This document shows, one piece after another, positions 38,676-47,240 of a stretch of DNA of 64,000 bases. Origin of the DNA: Paenibacillus antri (GTDB lineage Bacteria; Bacillota; Bacilli; Paenibacillales; YIM-B00363); contig NZ_VCIW01000002.1 in assembly GCF_005765165.1 (NCBI RefSeq), positions 481,680-545,679 on the forward strand, read 5' to 3'. The translations under genes and the position numbers were made by a program. The notes under the pieces were generated by a model, which saw only the letters and a program-made list of their open reading frames with translations, did not search any database and was not told where the DNA came from. Each line of letters begins with the position of its first letter. Position 1 is the stretch's first letter.

Positions 38676-38700
38676 CCCGCTTCCCTCGAGCGGGTTTTTT
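38676..38700 (+). terminator. Intrinsic terminator after the cwlJ-like gene
   Basis: CCCGCT / AGCGGG with a 7-base loop and a six-T tail. Confidence 0.85.
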
Positions 38701-38839
38701 CGTTTTCCGGACAAGCCTCGTTAAGCTATTTTTAAACGAAAACTAAACTTCCCCCGGTACGGGAATTAACCTTGCCCCGGTACCATGGTCGTAGAGGCGA
38801 AAAGGCAATGGACTACAGAACGGTATGGGGGATCGGAAT

Positions 38840-39646
38840 ATGGGCGACGTCTTCAACGCCATCGCGTTAGGGATCTTAGAAGGAGTAACGGAATTTCTGC
38901 CGGTGTCTTCCACGGGCCATTTGATATTGGCCGGACACCTGCTTGAATTCGAAGGAAGGGCGGCCGACACGTTCAAGATTGTCATTCAACTCGGCGCCGT
39001 ACTGGCGCTGCTGTTATTGTACTGGAAGCGCTATATGACCATCCTCCGGGGCCTCGTCGCGTTCGGGGGCTTACGGAAGCAAGAGCAGTTGAACGCGATT
39101 CACTTGTTTTTGGCGATGTTTCCGGGGCTGGTCGTGTATTTGATCGCGAAAGACGCGATAAAGACGGTTTTGTTCGGTCCGGGACCGGTGCTGATCGGAC
39201 TCGTTGCGGGCGGCGTTCTGATGATTGCGGCTTCGAGGGCGAAACGGACGATCACCGCCGAGCGCACCGACGATATCGGCTACAAGCAAGCTTTCGGTAT
39301 CGGATTGTTTCAATGTCTGTCGCTATGGCCGGGCTTCTCTCGTTCGGGCTCGACGATAGCCGGAGGACTGCTTCTAGGGACGAGCCAAAAAGCGGCCGCC
39401 GATTTTACGTTCATCGTTTCGGTGCCCGTGATGCTTGGAGCGACGTTATTGGATCTGTTCGATAATCGCCTATGGCTGACGACCGACGACTTCGCGTTGT
39501 TCGCTGTCGGCTTCGCGGCCGCGTTCCTCGTGGCGATGATCGCGGTAACCACGTTCCTGAAGCTGATCAAGCGGCTCCGCTTGGAGTGGTTCGCGCTTTA
39601 CCGTTTCGCACTGGCGGCGATCTTCTATTGGGTCGTATTCGTATAG
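38840..39646 (+). CDS. uppP: Undecaprenyl-diphosphatase
   Basis: A 268-residue polytopic membrane enzyme. Motif 1 ILEGVTEFLPVSSTGHLIL (catalytic Glu and His) is near residues 12-30 and motif 2 PGFSRSGSTIAGGLLLG near 170. It removes a phosphate from undecaprenyl diphosphate to recycle the lipid carrier of cell-wall synthesis, and extra copies confer bacitracin tolerance. I prefer the ATG at 38840, with GGGGGATCGG ahead; an in-frame ATG at 38825 is the alternative. Confidence 0.95.
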   Translation: MGDVFNAIALGILEGVTEFLPVSSTGHLILAGHLLEFEGRAADTFKIVIQLGAVLALLLLYWKRYMTILRGLVAFGGLRKQEQLNAIHLFLAMFPGLVVYLIAKDAIKTVLFGPGPVLIGLVAGGVLMIAASRAKRTITAERTDDIGYKQAFGIGLFQCLSLWPGFSRSGSTIAGGLLLGTSQKAAADFTFIVSVPVMLGATLLDLFDNRLWLTTDDFALFAVGFAAAFLVAMIAVTTFLKLIKRLRLEWFALYRFALAAIFYWVVFV

Positions 39647-39707
39647 ACGGCGTCCGGATGAGTTTCGATGGTATAGTAGAAAGAAAGCCTTATTGCAGGA
39701 GGAACCT

Positions 39708-40727
39708 ATGCGCATAAATCTAGTGTTAACCGGTTTCGGTATCGTCGGCCGTGAATTTATAAAACTTTTGGAAGAGAAACGCGATGCTCTACGCGGTAAC
39801 TATGATCTCGATATTAGGCTCGTAGCCGTCGGCGGGAGGGGAGGGTTTCTTGCGAACGAAGACGGCTTGGACCTAACGGCCCTTGGCGGAGCCGAGACCG
39901 GTTCGCGTTCGTTGCAAGCTTACGCCGATGCGCAGGGATCGCCGCTCGTCGCCTCTTTCGGCGAAGCGGACGCGCTGATCGAAGCGACGCCGACCGATAC
40001 GGATACCGGCGAACCCGGCCTAGGTTACATCATGCAGGCGATCCGTAACCGAATGGACGTCGTCGCTCTTTCCAAAGGGGCTTTGGTCCGGCACTACAAC
40101 GAAATCTTCGCCGCGGCGGCGACCAACCGGGTACGGCTGAAGTTCAGCGGCGCGACGGCCGCGGCGCTCCCTACGTTGGATATCGGCCAGATCAGTCTGG
40201 CGGGCTGCGAAATCTTATCGATCGAAGGAATATTGAACGGAACAAGCAACTATATCTTGAGCCGCATGCAGCAGGATCGACTCTCGTTCGAGGAGGCGTT
40301 GCGAATCGCGCAATCCCGGGGCATCGCGGAAGCGAACCCCAAGCTGGACGTGGAAGGGACGGACAGCGCCTGCAAGATGCTCCTCCTTGCGAACTGCCTG
40401 CTTGGCTCGAAGCTTTCTCTGTCCGATGTGTCGGTGACCGGGATCGTCGGCGTGACGGAACAAGACTTGGAAGAGGCGAGAGCGCAAGGTTCGAAAATAA
40501 AATTGCTGGCGCGCGCGCGTAAGCAAGACGGCGCGGTTCGAGTCGAAGTTAGCCCTCGCAAGATCGGTACCGATCATCTATTATTCTCCGTGGACGGCAC
40601 GAACAAAGGGATCGTGTTTCGGACGGATACCATGGGAGAAGTAGGGGCCGTGGGAGGCTCGTCCAGTCCGAGAGGAGCCGCCGCTGCGGCGATGAAGGAT
40701 TTGATCCATCTCTATCGTAAGATTTAA
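39708..40727 (+). CDS. hom: Homoserine dehydrogenase, short form
   Basis: A 339-residue protein without the C-terminal ACT domain found in the 430-residue enzymes. The NAD(P) loop is GFGIVGREF, VVALSKGALV supplies the conserved Lys, and SIEGILNGTSNYILSRM plus DVEGTDSACKM are signature segments. It reduces aspartate semialdehyde to homoserine for threonine and methionine. Lack of ACT suggests it is not feedback-inhibited that way. AGGAGGAACCT precedes the ATG at 39708. Confidence 0.92.
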   Translation: MRINLVLTGFGIVGREFIKLLEEKRDALRGNYDLDIRLVAVGGRGGFLANEDGLDLTALGGAETGSRSLQAYADAQGSPLVASFGEADALIEATPTDTDTGEPGLGYIMQAIRNRMDVVALSKGALVRHYNEIFAAAATNRVRLKFSGATAAALPTLDIGQISLAGCEILSIEGILNGTSNYILSRMQQDRLSFEEALRIAQSRGIAEANPKLDVEGTDSACKMLLLANCLLGSKLSLSDVSVTGIVGVTEQDLEEARAQGSKIKLLARARKQDGAVRVEVSPRKIGTDHLLFSVDGTNKGIVFRTDTMGEVGAVGGSSSPRGAAAAAMKDLIHLYRKI

Positions 40728-40751
40728 GGTTCGATGCTCGCAGACGCGCGA

Positions 40752-40791
40752 AAGCAGACCGCGAGCCGCCGATGGCAAGAACGGTCTGCTT
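40752..40791. terminator. Hairpin terminator between convergent genes
   Basis: AAGCAGACCG (40752-40761) pairs with CGGTCTGCTT (40782-40791). The tail is weak (TCCCTTC). Confidence 0.55.
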
Positions 40792-40802
40792 CCCTTCGTC
40801 AT

Positions 40803-40940
40803 CTACTTCGATTTGGACCCGTTAGCCTCCGCATCGAATTCGTTCGACAGCTCTTCTAAGGATTTGATGGGACCATGCGGGTTTTGAACTTGTTTTCGGC
40901 TTCTCGCTTCGTTTACTTTTGTCTTTTTGGATCTAGTCAT
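40803..40940 (-). CDS. Small basic protein, 45 residues, unknown
   Basis: Leftward reading starts MTRSKKTKVNEARSRKQVQN and ends EFDAEANGSKSK. It is Lys/Arg-rich at the N-terminus and acidic toward the C-terminus. AAAGGAG lies about 9 bases before the ATG, a good ribosome site. It resembles the small sporulation-associated peptides of Bacillales in size and charge, but I recognise no named family. It lies just downstream of the gerA-type operon on the same strand. Confidence 0.5.
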   Translation of the reverse strand: MTRSKKTKVNEARSRKQVQNPHGPIKSLEELSNEFDAEANGSKSK

Positions 40941-41020
40941 CGACAAGGAACTCCTTTCGATCGTTAGTTGGAAGGCGTCGCTTCCATCCCGATATGATGA
41001 TACGGTCTATCGCAAAATAT

Positions 41021-42091
41021 TCAGGGGGCGGACCGCGGCGAACGCTTCGGCCGGAGCAGCGCGAACAGGACGAGCGGGACGAGAAACGCGAACGCGCCGA
41101 ACCATAACGGGCGGCTTTCCGTGGATTCGCCCAGCTGCACGGCGGAGTCGAAAAACCAAATCGCGCAGACGAGCGCGAAGACGCCGATCGGCGCCGCTGC
41201 CGACTTCGCGTTCACGGACGGCACCATTACGCTTGCGACTTGGCACAAAAAGTACAGCGTTATGCCGATCTTGAGCAGTACCATGGGCATCCATGCCGCC
41301 GCGATCGGCATATCGAGCCGATCCAAAAAATCGGTCACCCGCAGCTGTCGGATCAGTTCGTACGGCGGATCCCAGAACATCGTCGAGAGATCGGGACCGA
41401 ACAGCACCAGCTCCCCTAAGATCATGATCGTCGTGACGGCGATCCCGACGGCGATGCCCGGCAAAATATCGGGTAGCCGGAATATCCGCTGCGCGAACAA
41501 CAAAGGCATCAGCATCAGTTCCGCGAAGTGACCGAAGGCGTAGATGGACGCTTCCGCCACGCCGAGCGGACGCTCCAATACGGGGCTTAAAAACTCCAAT
41601 CGAGCTTGGCCCGATAACAATGCAGGAAGGAAGAACACCATGATCACGAACATCGGGCAGAGGACGATGCTCGCCCTCGCGATCACGACGATGCCGCTCT
41701 TCACGAACCAACAAGCCGTGAACACCGCAGTGCTCGCGAGGACGACCAAAGGCGTCGCGGGCAGCAAATAAATATTGACCAAGCTGACGAGAAATCGGAT
41801 GTCGTGCGCGATCGTAAAGAAAAAGACGACTCCGTACAAAAGAAGAACGCCTCTTCCGATCCAAGGTCGTCTGGAAAGCATCGCTTCGATCAGCGGAACG
41901 GCCGGAAAACGCCTCTGCACCGCGTCCATCAGCCATAATGGAAGCAGGACGACGATTCCTGCGACGATGTACCCCATCCAAGCGTCCTGTCTCGCGGCAA
42001 GGATCATCGGAACGGGGGGATGTTTGATCGCGATGGAGACCATAAACAACACCGCGATCATGTTCGCCTGCAGCTTCGAAATTTGTTGCAT
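41021..42091 (-). CDS. gerAB: Spore germination permease, GerAB type
   Basis: A 356-residue protein with about ten membrane helices and the APC-type fold of germinant receptor B subunits. It opens with ISKLQANMIAVLFMVSIAIKHPPVPMILAARQDAWMGY, as the family does. The B subunit is the part that recognises the germinant (amino acid or sugar) in the inner spore membrane. It is the last gene of the operon gerAA-gerAC-small protein-gerAB. Confidence 0.92.
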   Translation of the reverse strand: MQQISKLQANMIAVLFMVSIAIKHPPVPMILAARQDAWMGYIVAGIVVLLPLWLMDAVQRRFPAVPLIEAMLSRRPWIGRGVLLLYGVVFFFTIAHDIRFLVSLVNIYLLPATPLVVLASTAVFTACWFVKSGIVVIARASIVLCPMFVIMVFFLPALLSGQARLEFLSPVLERPLGVAEASIYAFGHFAELMLMPLLFAQRIFRLPDILPGIAVGIAVTTIMILGELVLFGPDLSTMFWDPPYELIRQLRVTDFLDRLDMPIAAAWMPMVLLKIGITLYFLCQVASVMVPSVNAKSAAAPIGVFALVCAIWFFDSAVQLGESTESRPLWFGAFAFLVPLVLFALLRPKRSPRSAP

Positions 42092-42102
42092 CGCTCAACC
42101 CC

Positions 42103-42300
42103 CTAACGAAAGATGTCGTCCATCCAATTCCCGGGCCGCGGGAGATCGGGGCGGCTCGCCATCCAGAACCAAACCAGAGCGCTTGCCGCATACAGCGCGG
42201 CGGCGAACCATCGATTCGCCGGCGAAGCGGAGCGGTAGCCCTTCCACTCCCAGACGAGTGCGACGGCGATCAAGACGAGGATCGGCGCGGCATCGCTCAT
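42103..42300 (-). CDS. Small membrane protein in the germination operon (GerD-like position unknown)
   Basis: A 65-residue protein with two hydrophobic helices (about residues 5-18 and 28-48) and a short polar tail rich in Pro, Asp and Trp. Its start overlaps the gerAC stop by 4 bases and its stop is 11 bases from gerAB, so it is cotranscribed and translated with the receptor. Some Bacillus gerA operons carry a similarly small fourth gene (the D subunit), which modulates receptor function. That assignment here is inferred from position and size. Confidence 0.7.
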   Translation of the reverse strand: MSDAAPILVLIAVALVWEWKGYRSASPANRWFAAALYAASALVWFWMASRPDLPRPGNWMDDIFR

Positions 42301-43475
42301 GACGGATCCAGCTCCTTCAATTTCCGGTCGAGCGACCGAATCAACGCGCCGTCATGCTCGAGTCGCACCTTCGGCGTGACCGTGACTTTGACGTTCGGAT
42401 ATTCGGTATCCTCCCAACGGTCGCGCACGCGCGCCCAATACCCGCGGTAACGGCGGTGCACCGCGTCCCCGAAGCCTAACGCGTCCGCTTTATGCTCTTG
42501 GCAGGCGGCGACGGCTTCTTCGACGAGTCGAGCGATCCGCCGTTCCGCCTCGCGCTCCAAGGCGGCGCGCCGGCGATAGTCCGTCGGATCGTAATCGGAT
42601 ATATTTTCGGCGAGGGCCGCCGTTGCGGTCAACGAGATGTTCACTTCGATCCGGCCGTTCCGGAGCGAGGGGCGAATTTCCGAATCCGACCACGTAATTT
42701 GGAAGGTAGCCGCCCGTCGATCTTTCCCCGGGAACGGCACGTCGATCATCGGGTTTCGGGCTTGGCCCATCGCGAGCAATAAGCCGGTCGCGACGCGGTC
42801 CTCCAGCACGGTCGCTAATTTGTCGTGCTTGAATACGGCGATGCCCGCCAGCATAATCGTCGTCTTTTGCTCTTTCTTCAAGTTCGTGGCGGTGGGAATC
42901 TTCCGAACCGCCGGGGCGATCGGGTCGATGCCCTCGGTCAGCAGCGAATACAAGAATATCCGCATGTTTATCGGATCGTTCGTCGCCATTTGGGACAATT
43001 CGCGCAGCAGCTCCGAGGGCGTCTTTTCGATCGGGGCGTCCGCGACGAGTACGTCTTTCGCTTCGCCCACGGCGACAATCGGGAACGCGCTCAGCCGGTT
43101 CTGCGGGACCCGTAAGATCGGGTCTAACATCGGAACGACGCCTTGCCGAGCCAGCGCTTCCCCGATAATCAGCACCCTTCGATGGGAGAAGTGGAGAAGC
43201 CGCGACAAGTGGTCTTGCTCCGCCTCGGTCGAGTCCCGGACCGTCCGGCCGAAGGCGGACTCCGCGTACCAGGATTTCGAGCCGGACGTGCCCCCTCCGC
43301 CGCCCTGCGGACCGCCCATTTGTCCGACCAATGGAATTTGCATCGTGCTGCGGTATCCTCCATCCTCCAAATCGATGGCCGTGCCGACGACGAATGCGAC
43401 GTCGTTGATCTCTTTCCGATCCCAGCAGCCGGGCAGCAACAGCAAGCAACCGATCAAGACGGCCGTTCTTTTCAT
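42297..43475 (-). CDS. gerAC: Spore germination lipoprotein, GerAC type
   Basis: A 392-residue lipoprotein. The signal peptide ends in LLLLPGCWDRKEINDVAFV, with the lipobox Cys at residue 17 and the W-D-R-E-I motif universal in Ger(x)C proteins. The C subunit sits on the outer face of the inner spore membrane and is required for receptor function. It overlaps gerAA by 4 bases. Confidence 0.95.
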   Translation of the reverse strand: MKRTAVLIGCLLLLPGCWDRKEINDVAFVVGTAIDLEDGGYRSTMQIPLVGQMGGPQGGGGGTSGSKSWYAESAFGRTVRDSTEAEQDHLSRLLHFSHRRVLIIGEALARQGVVPMLDPILRVPQNRLSAFPIVAVGEAKDVLVADAPIEKTPSELLRELSQMATNDPINMRIFLYSLLTEGIDPIAPAVRKIPTATNLKKEQKTTIMLAGIAVFKHDKLATVLEDRVATGLLLAMGQARNPMIDVPFPGKDRRAATFQITWSDSEIRPSLRNGRIEVNISLTATAALAENISDYDPTDYRRRAALEREAERRIARLVEEAVAACQEHKADALGFGDAVHRRYRGYWARVRDRWEDTEYPNVKVTVTPKVRLEHDGALIRSLDRKLKELDPS

Positions 43476-45025
43476 GGGGACGTCGCACCTTCCCTCGATT
43501 CTCCGCCCTGCGGAGGTTTCTCGTTATTCATACGTCGGCGGTTGCGGGACGCGAAGGAAGGACGAAGTACCATAGCCCACCAAGGGGCGCGGATGAAAAT
43601 ATCTTTTTGATCCGACTTTCGGAACGGAGCAAGTCCGGTCAGGTACGGAACGCCGAAAGACGTCAAGCCGCATAGATGGATCACGATCCATACGGAACCC
43701 AGGACGATGCCGTAGACGCCGAATATGCTGGCGAGCAGCATGAGCGGGAACCGAAGCATCCGCACCGTGATCGCGAAATTGAACTTAGGGACCGTAAACG
43801 AGGCGATCCCCGTCAGAGAGACGACGATGACGACGGGAGCGGAAACGATGCCTGCCTGCACGGCGGCTTGGCCGATGACCAAAGCTCCTAAGATACTGAC
43901 CGCTTGTCCGATGATTTTCGGCAGCCGAATGCCCGCTTCCCGCAACGCTTCGAACGCGATTTCCATAATCAGCGCTTCGAACAACGCGGGGAACGGAATC
44001 GGTTCCCGCGACGCCGCGATGCTGAACATCAAGCTTGTCGGCAGCATGTCTTGGTGGAACGTCGTGACGGCGATGTATAAAGCGGGCAAATACAAAGCAA
44101 GGAACAGAAAGGCGTAGCGAAGCCAACGCAGCAAGTTCCCGATAAAATAACGTTCGTAGTAATCCTCGCTCGAATGCATCAGCTGCCAAAACGTGATCGG
44201 CCCCGTCAGCACGGACGGCGTGCCGTCGACCAGAATGACGACGCGACCTTCGAGCAGCATCGCCGCGGCGGTGTCCGGCCGTTCCGTGTACTGCAGCTGC
44301 GGAAACGGGGAAAAGGGGTGATCTTCGATGCATTCTTCGATGTATCCGCTGTCCAAGACGCCGTCGATCCGAATGGCGCGGATGCGCTCCTGTACGTCAT
44401 GAACGACCTTCGGGTCGGCGACGCCGTGCAAATAAGAGACGTATACGGTGGTTTGCGTTTGTTCCCCGACGGTGACGGCCGCGATTTTGAGCTGCGGGGT
44501 TTTCAGTTTGAAGCGGAGAAGGGCGGCATTCGTATGGACGTCCTCCGTGAACGCTTCCTTCGGACCGCGAATGTTTACTTCCGTCGTCGATTGTTCGACC
44601 GCGCGCCGCATGCCTCCTTTGACGCGGAGCACGACCGCCTCGTCGCATCGGTCCAGCAGCAGCGCGGCGCCGCCCTCCGTAAGTTCGTGGACGACGTCGG
44701 ACAGCAGAGACGTCGACGCCGCGGACGGCACGGAAATCAGACTTTCGCTCAGCCGTTTCGCAAGGGACTCGCCGGCTTCGGGAGCGGCGAACGCTTCGAT
44801 GAACGGGCGCAGCGCATTGTCGCTCAGTTCTTTCGTATCCACTAATCCGGCGATGTAGACGAGGCAAGCTTTCGTACCGTTCGCTGCGGTTACCGGCCGG
44901 AAGTTGACGTCGGCGCAGTCGGCGAATACGTCTTTCAACGCCGGAACGTTGCGATCCAGTTCGAAGGCGAGCTTCGTCGGCTCCGGTCCGCCATTCGACG
45001 AAGCCTCGCCTATGTTGTTGGACAT
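43472..45025 (-). CDS. gerAA: Spore germination protein, GerAA type
   Basis: A 517-residue protein. A soluble N-terminal part is followed by the GerA membrane core with VILVDGTPSVLTGPITFWQLMHSSEDYYER and about five helices, then LTSFGVPYLTGLAPFR near the C-terminus. The A subunit contributes to oligomerisation and ion conduction of the receptor. The ATG at 45025 (GGGAAGAG ahead) is preferred; a GTG at 45040 adds five residues. Confidence 0.94.
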   Translation of the reverse strand: MSNNIGEASSNGGPEPTKLAFELDRNVPALKDVFADCADVNFRPVTAANGTKACLVYIAGLVDTKELSDNALRPFIEAFAAPEAGESLAKRLSESLISVPSAASTSLLSDVVHELTEGGAALLLDRCDEAVVLRVKGGMRRAVEQSTTEVNIRGPKEAFTEDVHTNAALLRFKLKTPQLKIAAVTVGEQTQTTVYVSYLHGVADPKVVHDVQERIRAIRIDGVLDSGYIEECIEDHPFSPFPQLQYTERPDTAAAMLLEGRVVILVDGTPSVLTGPITFWQLMHSSEDYYERYFIGNLLRWLRYAFLFLALYLPALYIAVTTFHQDMLPTSLMFSIAASREPIPFPALFEALIMEIAFEALREAGIRLPKIIGQAVSILGALVIGQAAVQAGIVSAPVVIVVSLTGIASFTVPKFNFAITVRMLRFPLMLLASIFGVYGIVLGSVWIVIHLCGLTSFGVPYLTGLAPFRKSDQKDIFIRAPWWAMVLRPSFASRNRRRMNNEKPPQGGESREGATSP

Positions 45026-45234
45026 CTTGTCTCTTCCCACGCGGGCTGGTTCCTTCCGTCTGTTCGATAACCAAAGTTTGTCATTAAAGGGCTTTCTTTA
45101 TGCACACGGCAATGCAGGCCAGGCATTTGCATGGCAATATCAAATCGTTGCGATAGCGTTTCGTTTATGTGCGAAATAGAGTAGAATCGAAGCTATGCGA
45201 GACGTTCTTTCTTTCCGAACTTCCTATATCATCC

Positions 45235-45261
45235 TGCAACAAATCATTCGCAAGGCGCGTC
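45235..45261 (+). promoter_or_regulatory. ECF-sigma-type promoter before the sigma/anti-sigma operon
   Basis: TGCAAC (45235-45240), 17 bases, CGTC (45258-45261), about 30 bases before the start codon. The form matches ECF promoters (AAC in -35, CGTC in -10), as expected if the sigma factor drives its own operon. The rest of 45041-45291 holds no gene that I can support. Confidence 0.6.
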
Positions 45262-45291
45262 TGTAAAGATGCAAGAAAGGGGGAGCCCATC

Positions 45292-45840
45292 TTGGTGGAG
45301 CACAATCTGATCAGAGCCGCTCAATCGGGCGATCGCGACGCCCTGATCGCGCTGTTGCGCGAGATTGAGACGCATGTTTACCGAACGGCATATTACATCT
45401 TGAATAACGAACAAGATGCCATGGATGCGGCGCAAGAAGCGCTTATCCGGATATATACAAAGATAGATTCCTACGAGGAGAAAGCTCAGTTCAAAACCTG
45501 GGTGCAACGGATCGTCACGAATATATGCATCGATAAGTTCCGGCGCGCCAAAGCGTCGGTTTCGATCGAAGAGCATGATATGGTGTTCCCGACGGACAAT
45601 AACGTCGAGGAGGAAGTGATGGCTTCCTACGCGGCGAAAGATATCCGGGAAGCGATCAATCAGCTGCCCGAGCACCACCGAACGGTCGTCGTGCTTCGGT
45701 ATTTGCAGGATTTCTCTTACACCGAAATCGCGGATTCGCTGGGCTTGCCCCTTAACACGGTGAAATCGTATTTGTTCCGAGCTAGACGACAGTTACAAAC
45801 GCTCCTGAAGGAGTATCAGAAAGGTGGTGTACGGAGATGA
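45292..45840 (+). CDS. ECF RNA polymerase sigma factor, SigW-like
   Basis: A 182-residue sigma-70 family protein. Region 2 runs VYRTAYYILNNEQDAMDAAQEALIRIYTKI and KTWVQRIVTNICIDKFRR; region 4 is LPEHHRTVVVLRYLQDFSYTEIADSLGLPLNTVKSYLFRAR. It has only regions 2 and 4, the ECF layout. GAAAGGGGGAG precedes a TTG (45292) and a GTG (45295), either of which may start the protein. Such factors respond to envelope stress and are held inactive by the overlapping downstream anti-sigma factor. Confidence 0.92.
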   Translation: MVEHNLIRAAQSGDRDALIALLREIETHVYRTAYYILNNEQDAMDAAQEALIRIYTKIDSYEEKAQFKTWVQRIVTNICIDKFRRAKASVSIEEHDMVFPTDNNVEEEVMASYAAKDIREAINQLPEHHRTVVVLRYLQDFSYTEIADSLGLPLNTVKSYLFRARRQLQTLLKEYQKGGVRR

Positions 45841-46970
45841 CTTGCGAAGAGGTGATGGAACTTATGCAAAGACACCTGGACGGTGATTTGAATCACGAAG
45901 AACAGAAGCGACTGTCGGAGCACCTCGACGCTTGCCCGGAGTGCGCCGAGATGATGGAGCGACTTGAGCGGATCGATCAGGATTTGGCAAGCCTTCCGAG
46001 GGTGACTCCGGCATATAGTCTTGTAGACGCCATTATGCCGCGGCTCGCGCAGATCGACGCGGCGAGCGAATCGACGTCGGCCCGGGAAGCCGCGCCACGG
46101 GGCGCCGCGATACGTCCGTGGTACGCTCGAGGCGCGTTCGCTCGGTACGGCGGCTTGGCCGCGGCGGCGGCGGTGCTCGGCGTGCTCGTCGTGAACGGCA
46201 TGACGGATACGTTCGAGAAGAGCGCGAACACGGCGCAAGAATCGGCCGCCTCCGGCGGCGCGGCCGCAGACATTATGATGACGATGGAAGCGCCGATGGA
46301 GGAGGCCCTGGCGGACGACGCGACCACGAAGCGAAGCGCGTCCGAGGCAGAAGCGCCCGCTGCGGATGCGTCCCCGTCGATGGATAACGCGGCGGATCCG
46401 AACGCTTCCGTTTCGTCGACGCCGGAGCCGAGCAAGGCGCCTAAGAACAACGAAGGCGCGACCGCGGGCAGCGGGGAAGCGCCGAGCGAGCAGCCTTCGT
46501 CGCCGTCCCGCGAGCCGCAGCCGGCAGCGGCCGGCGGCGGGACGGACGGCGCCGAAGGCGTCGGCGTCATGGGCTTCGAAGGCACTGAACAGGGCGCCGC
46601 GCCGGAAGGCGAGGTGCCGACGGAGGCCGCCGAGATGCCGCCGCTCGCGGAAGAACCGAGATACGGCATTACGAGGGAGCCGACGGCAGAAGATAGCGCT
46701 AGGGGGAAGGGCGCCGCTCCGGCGCTGCTCTCCGAAGACGGGGCGTTCGCGGCTGCCGTGGAGCTTAAGGCGGACGGCACGCAAGTCGTCGTCGTCAACG
46801 AGCTGGAGGGCGACGCGGACTACGCTTCCTCGTATGCATGGGCGTCGGAGACGGCGGTGGAGCTGACCGGCTGGGACGGCGCGACGTTGACGTACACGGC
46901 TACGACCGAAGGCGTCGTTCGCACCTTCCGGATCGACGCGGCTTCCGCGACGGAAACGGAAATCGAATAA
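45837..46970 (+). CDS. Zinc-finger anti-sigma factor (RsiW-like), membrane-anchored
   Basis: A 377-residue protein. The ZAS domain at residues 1-50 has the H-x3-C-x2-C motif in HLDACPECAEMM and binds the sigma factor in the cytoplasm. One helix spans about residues 103-120 (GLAAAAAVLGVLVVNG). The outer part is unusually long and rich in Ala, Glu, Ser and Pro (about 125-275), ending in a small folded domain. RsiW is about 210 residues, so this one is much larger. The ATG overlaps the sigma stop. Activation probably needs regulated proteolysis outside and within the membrane. Confidence 0.87.
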   Translation: MTCEEVMELMQRHLDGDLNHEEQKRLSEHLDACPECAEMMERLERIDQDLASLPRVTPAYSLVDAIMPRLAQIDAASESTSAREAAPRGAAIRPWYARGAFARYGGLAAAAAVLGVLVVNGMTDTFEKSANTAQESAASGGAAADIMMTMEAPMEEALADDATTKRSASEAEAPAADASPSMDNAADPNASVSSTPEPSKAPKNNEGATAGSGEAPSEQPSSPSREPQPAAAGGGTDGAEGVGVMGFEGTEQGAAPEGEVPTEAAEMPPLAEEPRYGITREPTAEDSARGKGAAPALLSEDGAFAAAVELKADGTQVVVVNELEGDADYASSYAWASETAVELTGWDGATLTYTATTEGVVRTFRIDAASATETEIE

Positions 46971-47016
46971 TCCAAGACGCGGTTCGCTGCACACTTCGAG
47001 CGGTCCGCGCGTATAG

Positions 47017-47160
47017 TATACTAACTCGAAAGAAGGTCCCAGCGCCGATATATCCACGGGGACGAAGGGTCCTAGGCCTTCCTCCCGGTGTTTATATAGA
47101 TGTGATGGGGACGAAGGGATCGCGTTCGAAGCGAAAAGGCTTTGACGCGATCCCTTTGTT
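47017..47160 (+). other. Intergenic structured region with terminator, possible small RNA or leader
   Basis: After the anti-sigma gene there is a TATACT (47017-47022), then GGGGACGAAGGG at 47058-47069 repeated exactly at 47107-47118, a hairpin around CCTAGG (47065-47085), and a terminator AAGGGATCGCGT / GACGCGATCCCTTT ending near 47160 with GTTGTTTT. The next gene (holA) begins 80 bases later. The shape suits a short RNA or a read-through leader. I see no known riboswitch. Confidence 0.4.
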
Positions 47161-47240
47161 GTTTTACTATTGGTAACGAACATGAACAAACCGGCTGACG
47201 CAAGGGACGGAGCGGGGAACGACGGGGGAACGACAAGCAT

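Noticed and set aside
38700..38840. ECF promoter before uppP
   Set aside because: AAC-containing -35 candidates have no CGTC or CGTA at 16-17 bases.
47058..47118. Mini-ykkC (guanidine-II) riboswitch suggested by two GGACGA loops
   Set aside because: The bases flanking ACGA do not pair in either copy, and no guanidine transporter follows.
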